From: Candidatus Faecalibacterium gallistercoris
Lineage (GTDB): Bacteria > Bacillota > Clostridia > Oscillospirales > Ruminococcaceae
Assembly (NCBI GenBank): GCA_019116585.1
Contig: DXBJ01000055.1
Span: 1 to 39,797 of the forward strand
DNA length: 39,797 bases
Reading direction: 5' to 3'
In this document: piece by piece, positions 24,944-33,016 of the stretch
How positions within the stretch are numbered: the first letter of the stretch is position 1
Layout: each line of letters starts with the position of its first letter
Program-made: the position numbers and the translations under genes
Notes under the pieces: generated by a model
What the model was told of the DNA's origin: nothing
What the model saw: the letters and a program-made list of their open reading frames with translations, nothing else
Databases searched by the model: none

Positions 24944-24972
24944 TTTACAAAAGATACCGCCCGTGCTACACT
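24944..24972 (+). promoter_or_regulatory. Promoter of the AGCS symporter gene
   Basis: TTTACA (24944-24949), a 17-nt spacer and TACACT (24967-24972), about 80 nt before the start codon. Confidence 0.6.
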
Positions 24973-25053
24973 GTATCACGACACTGAAGCGCCCCGCCCG
25001 GCACCCGGAAGGGGCGGACAGATTTTGGAACAGAGAAAGTGTGAGGGTATCGT

Positions 25054-26457
25054 ATGCAGGCCATACAGGCGGTGATCGAAGCGGTCTACAACTTTTTGTG
25101 GGGGGACCTTGTCCGCATCCCCCTGCCGGGAGGCAGCAGTCTGGGGCTGTCTTTGCTGGTGCTGATCCTGGTGCCGGCGGGGGTGTATTTCACGGTGCGG
25201 ACGCGGTTTTTGCCCTTCCGGCTGTTCCCCGAGATGATGCGGGTCACCCTGGAAAACAACAAGCAGGGCGACAGCGAGGGCCACATCTCGGGCGTGCAGG
25301 CCCTGATCGTCTCCACCGCCTGCCGGGTGGGCATGGGCAACCTGGTGGGCGTGGTGGCGGCCATCTCGGCCGGGGGCGCGGGGGCGGTGTTCTGGATGTG
25401 GATCATCGCCCTGCTGGGCTCTTCCACCGCTTTTATCGAGGCTACCCTGGCCCAGCTGTACAAGGAGAAGGACCCCCTCTACGGCGGGTACCGGGGCGGC
25501 CCGGCCTACTACCTGCACCACCTGTTCGTCAAAGAGGGCAGCGGCCGCCGCCGCTCGGTGATGGCGTCCCTGTTCGCCCTGTCGGGGTTGATCTGCTGGT
25601 GCGGCATCAGCCAGGTGACGGCCAACTCCATCTCGTCCTCCTTTGAGAACGCCTTCCACATCCCGCCTTTGTGGTCCACCGTCGCGCTGGTGGCTTTGGC
25701 GGCGGTGATCGTCCTGCGCAAGCACGCCACCGTCAAGGTGCTGGACCTGATCGTGCCGGTGATGGCGGCCTGCTACTTTTTCATCACCCTGTTCATCATC
25801 CTGCGCAACGCCGGGCAGCTGCCCGCGGTGTTCAGCCGCATCTTTGCCGAGGCCTTCGGCCTGCGGCAGGCGGTGGCCGGGGGCATCGGCGCGGTCATCA
25901 TGAACGGCGCCAAGCGGGGGCTGTTTTCCAACGAGGCGGGGTCCGGCTCGGCTCCCTGCGCGGCGGCCGCCGCCGACATCGACCACCCCGCCAAGGAGGG
26001 CCTGCTGCAGGCGCTGGGGGTGTTCATCGACACCCTGGTCATCTGCAGCTGCTCGGCCATGATCATGCTGCTGACCCCCGAGAGCCTGACCGCCGGCCTG
26101 GAAGGGATGGACCTTTTGCAGGCCGCCATGCGGTACCACCTGGGCGAGTTCGGGGTGGTGTTCATCGCGGTGATCTTGTGGCTGTTCAGCTTTTCCACCT
26201 TCCTGGGCATCCTGTTTTACGCCCGGCCCAATGTGGCCTACCTGTTCGGGGACAACTGGCTGAGCCAGACCCTGTACAAGGTGCTGGCCCTGGCCATGCT
26301 GTTCGTGGGCGGGCTGGCGGCCTACCAGTTCGTCTGGGACCTGGGGGATGTGGGCGTGGGCCTGATGACCATCTTCAACATGGTGGCTTTGTTCCCCCTG
26401 GCCCCCAGGGCGCTGGACGCCCTGCGGGACTACGAGGAACACCACCTCAAACGCTGA
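25054..26457 (+). CDS. AGCS-family alanine/glycine:sodium symporter
   Basis: A 467-residue membrane transporter with about 11 hydrophobic segments. Family motifs are VYFTVRTRFLPFRLFPEM near the start, GVQALIVSTACRVGMGNLVG, GGPAYYLHH, and KRGLFSNEAGSGSAPCAAAAA. AGCS members take up alanine or glycine with sodium; the specificity here is not certain. The gene stands alone, with its own promoter upstream and a strong terminator downstream (26474-26524). A GTGAGGG site precedes ATG 25054. Confidence 0.93.
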   Translation: MQAIQAVIEAVYNFLWGDLVRIPLPGGSSLGLSLLVLILVPAGVYFTVRTRFLPFRLFPEMMRVTLENNKQGDSEGHISGVQALIVSTACRVGMGNLVGVVAAISAGGAGAVFWMWIIALLGSSTAFIEATLAQLYKEKDPLYGGYRGGPAYYLHHLFVKEGSGRRRSVMASLFALSGLICWCGISQVTANSISSSFENAFHIPPLWSTVALVALAAVIVLRKHATVKVLDLIVPVMAACYFFITLFIILRNAGQLPAVFSRIFAEAFGLRQAVAGGIGAVIMNGAKRGLFSNEAGSGSAPCAAAAADIDHPAKEGLLQALGVFIDTLVICSCSAMIMLLTPESLTAGLEGMDLLQAAMRYHLGEFGVVFIAVILWLFSFSTFLGILFYARPNVAYLFGDNWLSQTLYKVLALAMLFVGGLAAYQFVWDLGDVGVGLMTIFNMVALFPLAPRALDALRDYEEHHLKR

Positions 26458-26473
26458 GCCCCCAACAGAAACG

Positions 26474-26524
26474 AAAAACTGCTCCTTCGTCCGCGCCGCT
26501 GGCGGATGAAGGAGCAGTTTTTTT
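26474..26524 (+). terminator. Intrinsic terminator after the symporter gene
   Basis: A 15-bp perfect stem (26474-26488 with 26508-26522) followed by a T run. The left A5 tract makes it usable by the minus-strand XRE gene too. Confidence 0.85.
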
Positions 26525-26540
26525 GCCAGGACGGGTCCGG

Positions 26541-26750
26541 TCATATCTCGGTGCCATCCTTGAACACAAAGCCGAAGGTATACCGCGCGCCCATGGCCTG
26601 GGCGATGGCTTCCAGTTCTTCCACGGTGAAACGACCGTTTTTCAGCCGCCCGTGAAAGACCTGCGGAGACGAACCAAAACGCCGGGCAAGCTCTGCCTGG
26701 GTCATCCCTTTGTAGGCCAGGGCCATTTTGACTTTTTGTTCGATGGTCAA
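26541..26750 (-). CDS. Small XRE-family helix-turn-helix regulator
   Basis: A 69-residue protein consisting of little more than a Cro/CI-type helix-turn-helix (KGMTQAELARRFGSSPQVFH, about residues 15-34) and a short C-terminal strand region (YTFGFVFKDG). TTG 26750 was chosen as start: it gives MTIEQKVKMALAYKGM and lies 6 nt after GAGGTGA; a TTG two codons upstream is possible but too close to that site. No toxin or partner gene adjoins. Its promoter is covered by a near-perfect 30-bp palindrome, so tight autorepression is likely. Confidence 0.8.
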   Translation of the reverse strand: MTIEQKVKMALAYKGMTQAELARRFGSSPQVFHGRLKNGRFTVEELEAIAQAMGARYTFGFVFKDGTEI

Positions 26751-26766
26751 GTGCAATCACCTCACC

Positions 26767-26796
26767 GACAGTATAATCAAAAAAGATGATACTGTC
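26767..26796. promoter_or_regulatory. 30-bp palindromic operator over the XRE promoter
   Basis: Half-sites GACAGTATAATC (26767-26778) and GATGATACTGTC (26785-26796) are reverse complements except for one pair, separated by six A. The palindrome spans from the -10 to the -35 of the minus-strand promoter. Confidence 0.75.
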
Positions 26797-26798
26797 AA
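26770..26798 (-). promoter_or_regulatory. Consensus promoter of the XRE gene
   Basis: On the minus strand a perfect TTGACA (26798-26793), a 17-nt spacer and TATACT (26775-26770). Confidence 0.85.
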
Positions 26799-26837
26799 CG
26801 CAAAAAGGAACGATGGAACGATATATAATGCGATAAA

Positions 26838-26866
26838 TTGACAATATAATGATAAAACATTATCAT
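26838..26866 (+). promoter_or_regulatory. Promoter and embedded palindrome upstream of the 86-aa gene
   Basis: TTGACA (26838-26843), a 17-nt spacer and TATCAT (26861-26866). The perfect palindrome ATGATAA-AACA-TTATCAT (26849-26866) covers the spacer and -10, so a repressor is expected. The shared core ATGATA with the XRE operator hints at the same protein, but the half-sites are otherwise different. Confidence 0.6.
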
Positions 26867-26923
26867 AGAATGCGGAGGACAAATTCCCCACAAGCCTTGA
26901 CCAAGTAAAAGGAGGACCATGCT

Positions 26924-27184
26924 ATGGATCGAAAAATGACCCCCGCCCTGGACAGCGCCATCACCGACGCCCTGTTTGCCATGAACGCAGCCTGCGACCT
27001 GCTGCAGATCTTGTGCGAAAATTTCCTGGACTCGCAGCTCTGGCGGGAAGGGGAGGCTGAGCTTTCCCGCCAGGCGGCCTTCTGCCTGATGCAGGATTCC
27101 GCCAGCCGCTACCTGAGCCTGACCACCGTCACCCTGCAGCTGCTGGACCGCGCCCGCAGCCAGCTGGACAGCGCGGCGGTATGA
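26924..27184 (+). CDS. Small predicted helical protein of unknown function
   Basis: An 86-residue protein not recognised as a family member. It is Ala/Leu/Gln-rich and likely all alpha-helical, with three cysteines and no signal peptide or membrane segment. AAAAGGAGG before ATG 26924 is a strong ribosome binding site, and a plausible promoter with a palindrome lies upstream. It is divergent from the small XRE gene and convergent with the PrpR-like regulator. Good codon use and a strong start support a real gene; function cannot be assigned. Confidence 0.7.
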   Translation: MDRKMTPALDSAITDALFAMNAACDLLQILCENFLDSQLWREGEAELSRQAAFCLMQDSASRYLSLTTVTLQLLDRARSQLDSAAV

Positions 27185-27208
27185 GAGGGGGCGCGCCCCC
27201 AGCCAAAG

Positions 27209-27250
27209 GGCTCCTTTCTCCGCACATCCGGCGGGGGAAGGGGCCGTTTT
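27209..27250 (+). terminator. Terminator after the 86-aa gene
   Basis: A 15-pair stem (27209-27223 with 27231-27245, three G-U pairs) followed by GTTTT. A GGGGGCGCGCCCCC palindrome (27187-27200) precedes it. Confidence 0.6.
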
Positions 27251-27262
27251 GCCGTGAAGGAG

Positions 27263-29071
27263 TCATTTTTTGGGCTGCGCCGCTTTCTGCGGGTTGAGAT
27301 ACCGCCACAGGGTGGTCCGGCTGATGCCCAGGCGCTTGGCGGCGGCGGTCTGGTTGCCGCCCACGGCGTCCAGGGTCTGGTGGATGGCCTGCAGGATGAT
27401 CTCGTCCAGGGTGCCGGAGGCCGCCCCCGGCGCCGCCGGGGCGGCGGCCGGGTCGGAATGGTAGGTGCGGCGCTCCCGGGCCAGCACCTCGGCCACCACG
27501 CTGCCCCGGATGTAGGCCGAGTCGGTCAGGGTGACCAGCTCCTGCAGCACCTGCTTGAACTGGGTGTAGTTGTTGGGCCACTCGTATTGCAGCAGCTGCT
27601 CCGAGGCCCGGGGGTCGAAGCCGATGATCTGCTTGCCCAGCTCGGCGTTCAGGCTGCTGAGGTAGAGGCTGGCCAGGCTGGGCAGTTCGTCCCGGCGGCT
27701 GCGCAGGGTGGGCAGCTGCAGCGTCAGGCAGCCCAGCTGGCTGCGCAGCACCTGCACCGGCTCGGGCAGGGGCCGGCCCTCGATGCAGGCCGCCGAGAAC
27801 AGCAGCCGCACCCGGCGGGGCAGGTTGGTCTCGGTGGCCACGGCCAGCAGCTCCTGCTGGTACTGGTGGGCCAGAAGCTCCAAATGCTGGAAATAGACGG
27901 TGCAGCTGCCCTCGTTCAGGGGCGAGGCGTAGTGGTTGAACAGGTACTCCCAGTTTTTGTCGGTCATCAGGCTGCAGTCCACCACCGCAAGGGGGCTGTT
28001 GACCCGGGGGCTGCGCAGGTACAGGGCGCGGGCGATCTGCTCCTTGCCGGTGCCCACCTCCCCCAGGATCATCACCGGCTGGCGGGTGGGCGCAATGGCG
28101 TTGACCTGCTCTTCCAGCATCCCCATGGCCCCGCTGATGCTGTAAAAACTGTGCATGAACTGCTGCATGGCCTCCGCCTCGTCAAAAAAGCGCAGCCCGT
28201 TTTTGGACGAGCGCAGGGGGATCTGGGACAGCTGGCAGTGGAAGGTGTAATACGAGTCCCACCCGGCCCGCAGCCGGTGGGCGGTCACCCGGGTGAACTC
28301 GCCCCCCTCGCTGTGGAAAAACCGCAGCGGCGACGCCGGGGGGATGTCGGGGATCCTGGAGCGCAGCAGCTCCAGCAGCCGGGGGTCCGGCTTTTCTTTG
28401 GCGGCATAGGCCAGCTGGCCGTCCTTGTCCAGGACGATGGTGTTGCCGCTGCGGGTGCGGGCCACCCCCTCCAGCAGCTGGTTCTGCCGGCGCATCTGGC
28501 GGAAGCGGTCGCTGATCTGGACCGCCTGGGCAAAAGCGTCGTGGAGGCTTTCGACCCCGGAGGTGATGAGGAAGGCGTCGAAGCCTTTCTGCCGGGCCAG
28601 GGTGTGGGTGACCATGTCGCTGACCACCATCTTGTAGCCCCCTTCCCGCAGCCGGTCCAGGGCGCGGTTGGTCTCGTCCATGCTGTGGATGGTGATGATG
28701 TCCATATCCAGCCGCAGCAGGTCGCACAGGGTGTGGGCCGGCTCGGTGATGCTGGGGAACCCCACGATGGCGTACAGGTTGGAATAATTCTCGGCCATTT
28801 TGATGGCCCGCAATACGTCGTAGACCGACAGCTGGATGGACACCACCGGCAGGTCGGTCACCTCCCGGATGCGGTCGGCGGTGCCCCCGCGTGAGATGAT
28901 GACGTCGTAGTTTTCCAGCTGGGCCGAGCGGACGATGGCTGCGCCGGCCTCCAGGTCGCCGGTGTAAGCGTCCAGCTGGATGTTCGGAAATTCTTCCGCG
29001 ACCCGCTCCATGGCGGTCTGCATCCCGTCGTAAGGGGCGATGCCCAGGATATGTGTGACCCGACCTTCCAT
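27263..29071 (-). CDS. PrpR_N-type transcriptional regulator with degenerate AAA+ domain
   Basis: A 602-residue regulator divergent from the acid-sugar cluster. Residues 1 to about 170 form a propionate-regulator N-terminal (PrpR_N) ligand-binding domain (SRGGTADRIRE, VGFPSITE). A PAS-like region (about 190-290) follows. The AAA+ region (about 315-540) keeps a Walker A (GEVGTGKE, 337-344) and the LPTLRSRRDELP segment, but the sigma-54 contact motif GAFTGA is missing and the Walker B Asp-Glu is replaced (VYFQHL, about 392-397). The C-terminus is a Fis-type HTH_8 (NQTAAAKRLGISRTTLWRYL). It probably acts on sigma-70 promoters as a ligand-responsive activator or repressor. The likely site is the TGT-N11-ACA element at 29161 and 35406. 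Confidence 0.9.
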   Translation of the reverse strand: MEGRVTHILGIAPYDGMQTAMERVAEEFPNIQLDAYTGDLEAGAAIVRSAQLENYDVIISRGGTADRIREVTDLPVVSIQLSVYDVLRAIKMAENYSNLYAIVGFPSITEPAHTLCDLLRLDMDIITIHSMDETNRALDRLREGGYKMVVSDMVTHTLARQKGFDAFLITSGVESLHDAFAQAVQISDRFRQMRRQNQLLEGVARTRSGNTIVLDKDGQLAYAAKEKPDPRLLELLRSRIPDIPPASPLRFFHSEGGEFTRVTAHRLRAGWDSYYTFHCQLSQIPLRSSKNGLRFFDEAEAMQQFMHSFYSISGAMGMLEEQVNAIAPTRQPVMILGEVGTGKEQIARALYLRSPRVNSPLAVVDCSLMTDKNWEYLFNHYASPLNEGSCTVYFQHLELLAHQYQQELLAVATETNLPRRVRLLFSAACIEGRPLPEPVQVLRSQLGCLTLQLPTLRSRRDELPSLASLYLSSLNAELGKQIIGFDPRASEQLLQYEWPNNYTQFKQVLQELVTLTDSAYIRGSVVAEVLARERRTYHSDPAAAPAAPGAASGTLDEIILQAIHQTLDAVGGNQTAAAKRLGISRTTLWRYLNPQKAAQPKK

Positions 29072-29109
29072 TTGTGAAACTCCCTTCTCGGTACAAAAAC
29101 CTCTCTATG

Positions 29110-29124
29110 ATGCTATTGTAGCAT
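29110..29124 (-). promoter_or_regulatory. Palindrome covering the -10 of the PrpR-like gene
   Basis: On the minus strand ATGC-TACAAT-AGCAT is a perfect 15-bp palindrome with TACAAT (29120-29115) as -10; the -35 is weak. The same layout recurs at 35367-35381. Confidence 0.5.
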
Positions 29125-29160
29125 TTTGGGACGAAAAGGGAAGGGCTTCCGGGCAGAAAA

Positions 29161-29177
29161 TGTTTCAAAATAGCACA
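29161..29177. promoter_or_regulatory. TGT-N11-ACA element, site 1 (candidate binding site of the PrpR-like regulator)
   Basis: TGTTTCAAAATAGCACAAA (29161-29179) shares 15 of 19 bases with 35406-35424. Its centre is 102 nt before the -10 at 29271. A looser copy, CATTTCAAAATGTTACG, lies at 29213-29229. Confidence 0.55.
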
Positions 29178-29247
29178 AATCGCGTGGCTTTGCTGCGGAA
29201 AAATCCGGCGTTCATTTCAAAATGTTACGTTTTTCATCTGCGGGCCG

Positions 29248-29276
29248 TTGCTCCCGGGGCGCAAACGTGGTAAGCT
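29248..29276 (+). promoter_or_regulatory. Promoter of the acid-sugar operon
   Basis: TTGCTC (29248-29253), a 17-nt spacer and TAAGCT (29271-29276), 55 nt before the kinase start. Both boxes are off-consensus, as expected for an activated promoter. No sigma-54 -24/-12 pair was found. Confidence 0.5.
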
Positions 29277-29331
29277 AAAGGCACAAAAGGGGAGGCCGGC
29301 AGGGCCGCCCCCCAAACCAGGAGGTGGATCC

Positions 29332-30609
29332 ATGATCACGTTACTGATCGTTGCGGATGATTTCACCGGCGCGCTGGACACGGGCGTCCAGCTGGCGGGC
29401 TGCGGCGCCCCCACCCGCGTGGTGACCGACCCGGAGTTTTCCCCCGCCAATGCGGCGGGGGCCGAGGTGCTCGTGATCGACGCCGAGACCCGGCACCTGC
29501 CCCCCAGCCAGGCGGGGGCCATTGTGGAAGGCATCGTCCGCCGCGCGGTGGAACAGAAGGTCTCTTACATCTATAAAAAGACCGACTCGGCCCTGCGGGG
29601 CAACGTGGGGGCCGAGCTGGGGGCGCTGCTTGCCGCCAGCGGGGAAAAGGCGCTGCCTTTCCTGCCGGCGTATCCCCAGATCGATCGCTGCACCCGGGGC
29701 GGCGTCCATTACATCGAGGGGCGCCCGGTGGCCGAGAGCGTTTTTGGCATCGACCCCTTCGAGCCGGTGCGGCACTCCGACATCGCCGGCCTGATCGGGG
29801 CCCAGAGCGGGGTCCCGGTCCACAGCCTGCCGGCGGACGCCCCCGCCCCCGAGGGGCAGGGCATCTACGTCTACGACGCATCCTCCCTGGCGGACCTGGA
29901 ACGGGCCGGCCAGACCCTGGCTGCGGCGGGGCGGCTGCACATCTCGGCGGGGTGCGCCGGGTTCGGGGCGGTGCTGCCCCGGCTGCTGGGCCTCGGCCGG
30001 GCACAGCAGCCCCCCAAACCCCGGCTGGACCCCCGGCTGCTGGTGGTCTGCGGCAGCGTCAACCCCATCACGGTGGCCCAGCTGGACGCTGCCGAAGAGG
30101 CCGGCTTTGCCCGGCTGCGGCTGACGCCCCGCCAGAAGCTGGAACCCGGCTACTGGAACACCCCGGAGGGCGAAGCGGACCGCGCCCGCATCGAGGCGCT
30201 GCTGCAGGCAAACCCCCGCGTCCTCCTGGACAGCAACGACGCCGGGGGCAACGGCCCCACCGCGGACTACGCCGCGGGCCTGGGCTGCGGGCTGGAGGAG
30301 ATGCGGGTACGGATCGCCTCCAGCATCGGGGACCTGGTGGCAGGCCTGCTCCACAGCCCGGCGGTGGGCACCCTCCTGATGACCGGCGGGGACACCCTGC
30401 TGCAGGTGATGCGCTGCGCCGGCGTCCGGGAGCTGGAGCCCCTCTGCGAGCTGGAGAAAGGGGTCGTCCTGGCCCGGTGCACCTACCGCGGCTGCACCCG
30501 GCACGTCATCACCAAATCGGGCGGGTTCGGGCAGGCTGCCCTGCTGACCGATCTCGCCGCCCGCCTGGAGGCCCAGGCGGAGGGAAACAGGAACCGCAGC
30601 GTACGCTGA
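29332..30609 (+). CDS. Four-carbon acid sugar kinase (DUF1537 / OtnK-DtnK family)
   Basis: A 425-residue cytosolic kinase. The N-terminal acid-sugar-binding domain begins LLIVADDFTGALDTGVQLA and includes KKTDSALRGNVGAEL; the C-terminal nucleotide-binding domain has VVCGSVNPITVAQ, a glycine motif around LLMTGGDT and the terminal ITKSGGFGQ. Characterised members phosphorylate D-threonate, D-erythronate or L-threonate at C4. A PdxA2-type dehydrogenase gene follows three genes later, the usual partner, which would oxidise and decarboxylate the 4-phosphate to dihydroxyacetone phosphate. ATG 29332 has a CAGGAGGTGG site. It is the first gene of the cluster, 260 nt from the divergent regulator. The exact substrate is not determined. 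Confidence 0.9.
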   Translation: MITLLIVADDFTGALDTGVQLAGCGAPTRVVTDPEFSPANAAGAEVLVIDAETRHLPPSQAGAIVEGIVRRAVEQKVSYIYKKTDSALRGNVGAELGALLAASGEKALPFLPAYPQIDRCTRGGVHYIEGRPVAESVFGIDPFEPVRHSDIAGLIGAQSGVPVHSLPADAPAPEGQGIYVYDASSLADLERAGQTLAAAGRLHISAGCAGFGAVLPRLLGLGRAQQPPKPRLDPRLLVVCGSVNPITVAQLDAAEEAGFARLRLTPRQKLEPGYWNTPEGEADRARIEALLQANPRVLLDSNDAGGNGPTADYAAGLGCGLEEMRVRIASSIGDLVAGLLHSPAVGTLLMTGGDTLLQVMRCAGVRELEPLCELEKGVVLARCTYRGCTRHVITKSGGFGQAALLTDLAARLEAQAEGNRNRSVR

Positions 30610-30633
30610 CACCATACTGACAGAGAAAGGACG

Positions 30634-31803
30634 ATGGAAATGACTTATCCCAAACTGCCCGGCCTGACCTGGGACGGCACCCTGTATCAGAACGACGAGA
30701 TGGGCACCGTGGAGGCCCTGCTGCCCACCGGCGGCTGGCCCACGGCCCACGCCCCCGCCATGGTGGAGCTGCCCGACGGCGACCTGCTGTGCTGCTGGTT
30801 TGCCGGCACCTACGAAGGCAGCGCCGACATCCACATCATCTGCTCCCTGCTGCCCAAGGACGCCCCCGCCTGGCTGCCCCCGGTGGACATCTCGGGCGAC
30901 CCCACCCGCAGCGAGCAGAACCCGTCCCTCTTCTACGGCCCCGACGGGGCGGTCTGGGCCATGTACACCGCCCAGCTGGACCGGGTGCCCGGCAAGGACA
31001 ACATGCAGTTCACCTCGGTGGTGCGCTGCCAGAAGAGCTTTGACGGCGGCCGCACCTGGGGCCCCTACGAGACGGTGTTCCCCGAGGAGGGCACCTTCTG
31101 CCGCCAGCCCATCCAGGTGCTGTCCAACGGCCGGTGGATCTTCTCCAACTGGATCTGCACCGACTCGGCCGACGGCCTGTCGGGGGACCCCACCGCCTTC
31201 CGCCTGTCGGACGACGAGGGCAAGACCTGGCGGATGGTCATGATGCCCAAGTCCAACGGCCATGTCCACGCCAACGTGGTGGAGCTGGAGCCGGGGCACC
31301 TGGTGGCCTTTATGCGCAACCGCGAGGCCTACCGCATCCACCGCAGCGAATCCTTTGACTGGGGCGAGACCTGGACCGAGCCCAAGCCCACCCCGCTGCC
31401 CAACAACAACTCCAGCATCAGCGCCGCCAAGCTGGCCAGCGGCCGCATCGCCGTCGCCTACAACCCCACCTGCACCCCGGACCCCCACCCCGGCAAGGCG
31501 GCCTGGCCCGGCCTGCGCTGTCCCGTGGCGGTGGCCCTGTCCGAGGACGGGGGCCTGACCTTCCCCATCATCCGCTGGATGGAGCGGGGCGAGGGCTACA
31601 TGGGCGACGAGAACCGCACCAACAACAAGCAGTACGAGTACCCCTATCTCATGCAGGGGAAGGACGGCGCCCTGCACCTGGCCTACGCCGCCCGCACCCG
31701 GCAGGGGATCAAATACGTCCGCTTCCGCGAGGAGGACGTCCTGGGCGCCCGGCGGGAGCGGGTGGGCCTGTACAACCCCACCGCCGCCCAGGGGACCAAA
31801 TAA
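30634..31803 (+). CDS. Cytosolic BNR / sialidase-like beta-propeller protein
   Basis: A 389-residue protein of the BNR_2 sialidase-like group. Four Asp-box motifs are visible: SFDGGRTW (135-142), SDDEGKTW (192-199), SFDWGETW (240-247) and SEDGGLTF (303-310), consistent with a six-bladed propeller. There is no signal peptide or membrane segment, so it acts in the cytosol, unlike secreted sialidases. Adjacent genes encode a sugar-acid kinase, a dehydrogenase and an aldolase, so it may process a small intracellular sugar derivative; the reaction is unknown. Start ATG 30634 (or 30640) follows AAAGGAC, 24 nt after the kinase stop. Confidence 0.82.
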   Translation: MEMTYPKLPGLTWDGTLYQNDEMGTVEALLPTGGWPTAHAPAMVELPDGDLLCCWFAGTYEGSADIHIICSLLPKDAPAWLPPVDISGDPTRSEQNPSLFYGPDGAVWAMYTAQLDRVPGKDNMQFTSVVRCQKSFDGGRTWGPYETVFPEEGTFCRQPIQVLSNGRWIFSNWICTDSADGLSGDPTAFRLSDDEGKTWRMVMMPKSNGHVHANVVELEPGHLVAFMRNREAYRIHRSESFDWGETWTEPKPTPLPNNNSSISAAKLASGRIAVAYNPTCTPDPHPGKAAWPGLRCPVAVALSEDGGLTFPIIRWMERGEGYMGDENRTNNKQYEYPYLMQGKDGALHLAYAARTRQGIKYVRFREEDVLGARRERVGLYNPTAAQGTK

Positions 31804-31849
31804 AGCGCGCTTTCCAGAAAGACTTACCATTGCATAGGAGGAGATTTTT

Positions 31850-33016
31850 ATGCTGACGCAATACAACCTGAAGATGCCCCACGCCGTCTATGGCGGCGAA
31901 AACGCGATGGACAACATCACCGCCATCATTAAGGCGCGGGGCGCAAAGAAGGTGGCCCTGTTCACCGACAAGGGCATCGAGGCCGCCGGCCTGTTCGCCC
32001 TGCCCGAGGCGGCGGTCAAGGCCGCCGGCGCGCAGTATTACGTCCTGGACGACCTGCCCGCCGAGCCCAGCTACATGGCGGTGCAGAAGCTGGTGGACGA
32101 GTTCAAGCACAGCGGCGCCGACCTGATCGTGGCCTGCGGCGGCGGCAGCGTCATGGACGCCGCCAAGCTGGCCAGCGTGCTGGTCACCGACAGCTACGGC
32201 GTCAAGGAGCTGCTGGACGACCCCGGCATGGCCCAGAAGTGCGTGCCCATCGTCCTGGTCCCCACCACCGCCGGCACCGGCGCCGAGGTCACCCCCAACG
32301 CCATCGTCGCCGTCCCCGAAAAGGAGCTGAAGGTGGGCATCGTCAACGAGCACATGATCGCCGACTACGTCATCCTGGACGCCCGGATGATCAAGAACCT
32401 GCCCCGCAAGATCGCGGCGGCCACCGGCGTCGACGCCCTGGCCCACTGCATCGAGTGCTTCACCAGCAACAAGGCCAACCCCTTCAGCGACCTGTACGCC
32501 CTGGAGGGCCTGGACCTGATCCTGAACAACATCGAAAAGGCCTGCGACGACCCCGAGGCCATGGCCGAAAAGAACCGGATGCAGATCGCGGCCTACTACG
32601 GCGGGCTGGCCATCACCGCATCGGGCACCACCGCCGTCCATGCCCTGAGCTACCCGCTGGGCGGCAAATACCACATCGCTCACGGCGTGTCCAACGCCAT
32701 CCTGCTGGCCCCGGTGATGCGCTTCAACAGCGAGCACCCCGCCGTCAAGGAGCGGCTGGCCGCCGCCTACGACCGCTGCTGCCACGAGGAAAAGACCTGC
32801 GCCACCGTGGAGGAGAAGAGCGCCTGGATGATCGCCCGGCTGGAGCAGATCGTCCGGCACCTGGACATCCCCACCAGCCTGAAGGAGTTCGGCGTGCCCG
32901 AAGAGGACCTGGAGGGCCTGGTGGAGGCCGGCATGCAGGTGCAGCGCCTGCTGGTGAACAATATGCGCCCCGTCACCCCCGACGACGCCCGCAAACTGTA
33001 CCAGGAAGTCATGTGA
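31850..33016 (+). CDS. Iron-containing (group III) alcohol dehydrogenase
   Basis: A 388-residue NAD(P)-dependent dehydrogenase. The nucleotide-binding GGGSVMDAAK (97-106) and VPTTAGTGAEVT segments are present. Metal ligands fit D195 and H199 (DALAHCIECF), H264 (TTAVHALSYPLGG) and H278 (YHIAHGVSNA). The family interconverts alcohols and carbonyls, including hydroxy acids and lactaldehyde or butanol-type substrates. Here it probably oxidises or reduces an intermediate of the acid-sugar pathway (inference). An AGGAGGAG site precedes the ATG. Three hairpins follow in the 153-nt gap before the aldolase gene. Confidence 0.9.
   Translation: MLTQYNLKMPHAVYGGENAMDNITAIIKARGAKKVALFTDKGIEAAGLFALPEAAVKAAGAQYYVLDDLPAEPSYMAVQKLVDEFKHSGADLIVACGGGSVMDAAKLASVLVTDSYGVKELLDDPGMAQKCVPIVLVPTTAGTGAEVTPNAIVAVPEKELKVGIVNEHMIADYVILDARMIKNLPRKIAAATGVDALAHCIECFTSNKANPFSDLYALEGLDLILNNIEKACDDPEAMAEKNRMQIAAYYGGLAITASGTTAVHALSYPLGGKYHIAHGVSNAILLAPVMRFNSEHPAVKERLAAAYDRCCHEEKTCATVEEKSAWMIARLEQIVRHLDIPTSLKEFGVPEEDLEGLVEAGMQVQRLLVNNMRPVTPDDARKLYQEVM

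Noticed and set aside
24812-25053. A second copy of the acpP palindrome near the marR gene
   Set aside because: The AT-rich stretch 24900-24960 has TTGATATTG-like bases but no inverted repeat resembling the 14974 palindrome.
29181-29200. A GG...GC pair resembling a sigma-54 -24/-12 promoter upstream of the kinase gene
   Set aside because: The spacing between GG and GC is too short (7 instead of 10 nt), and the regulator lacks GAFTGA.
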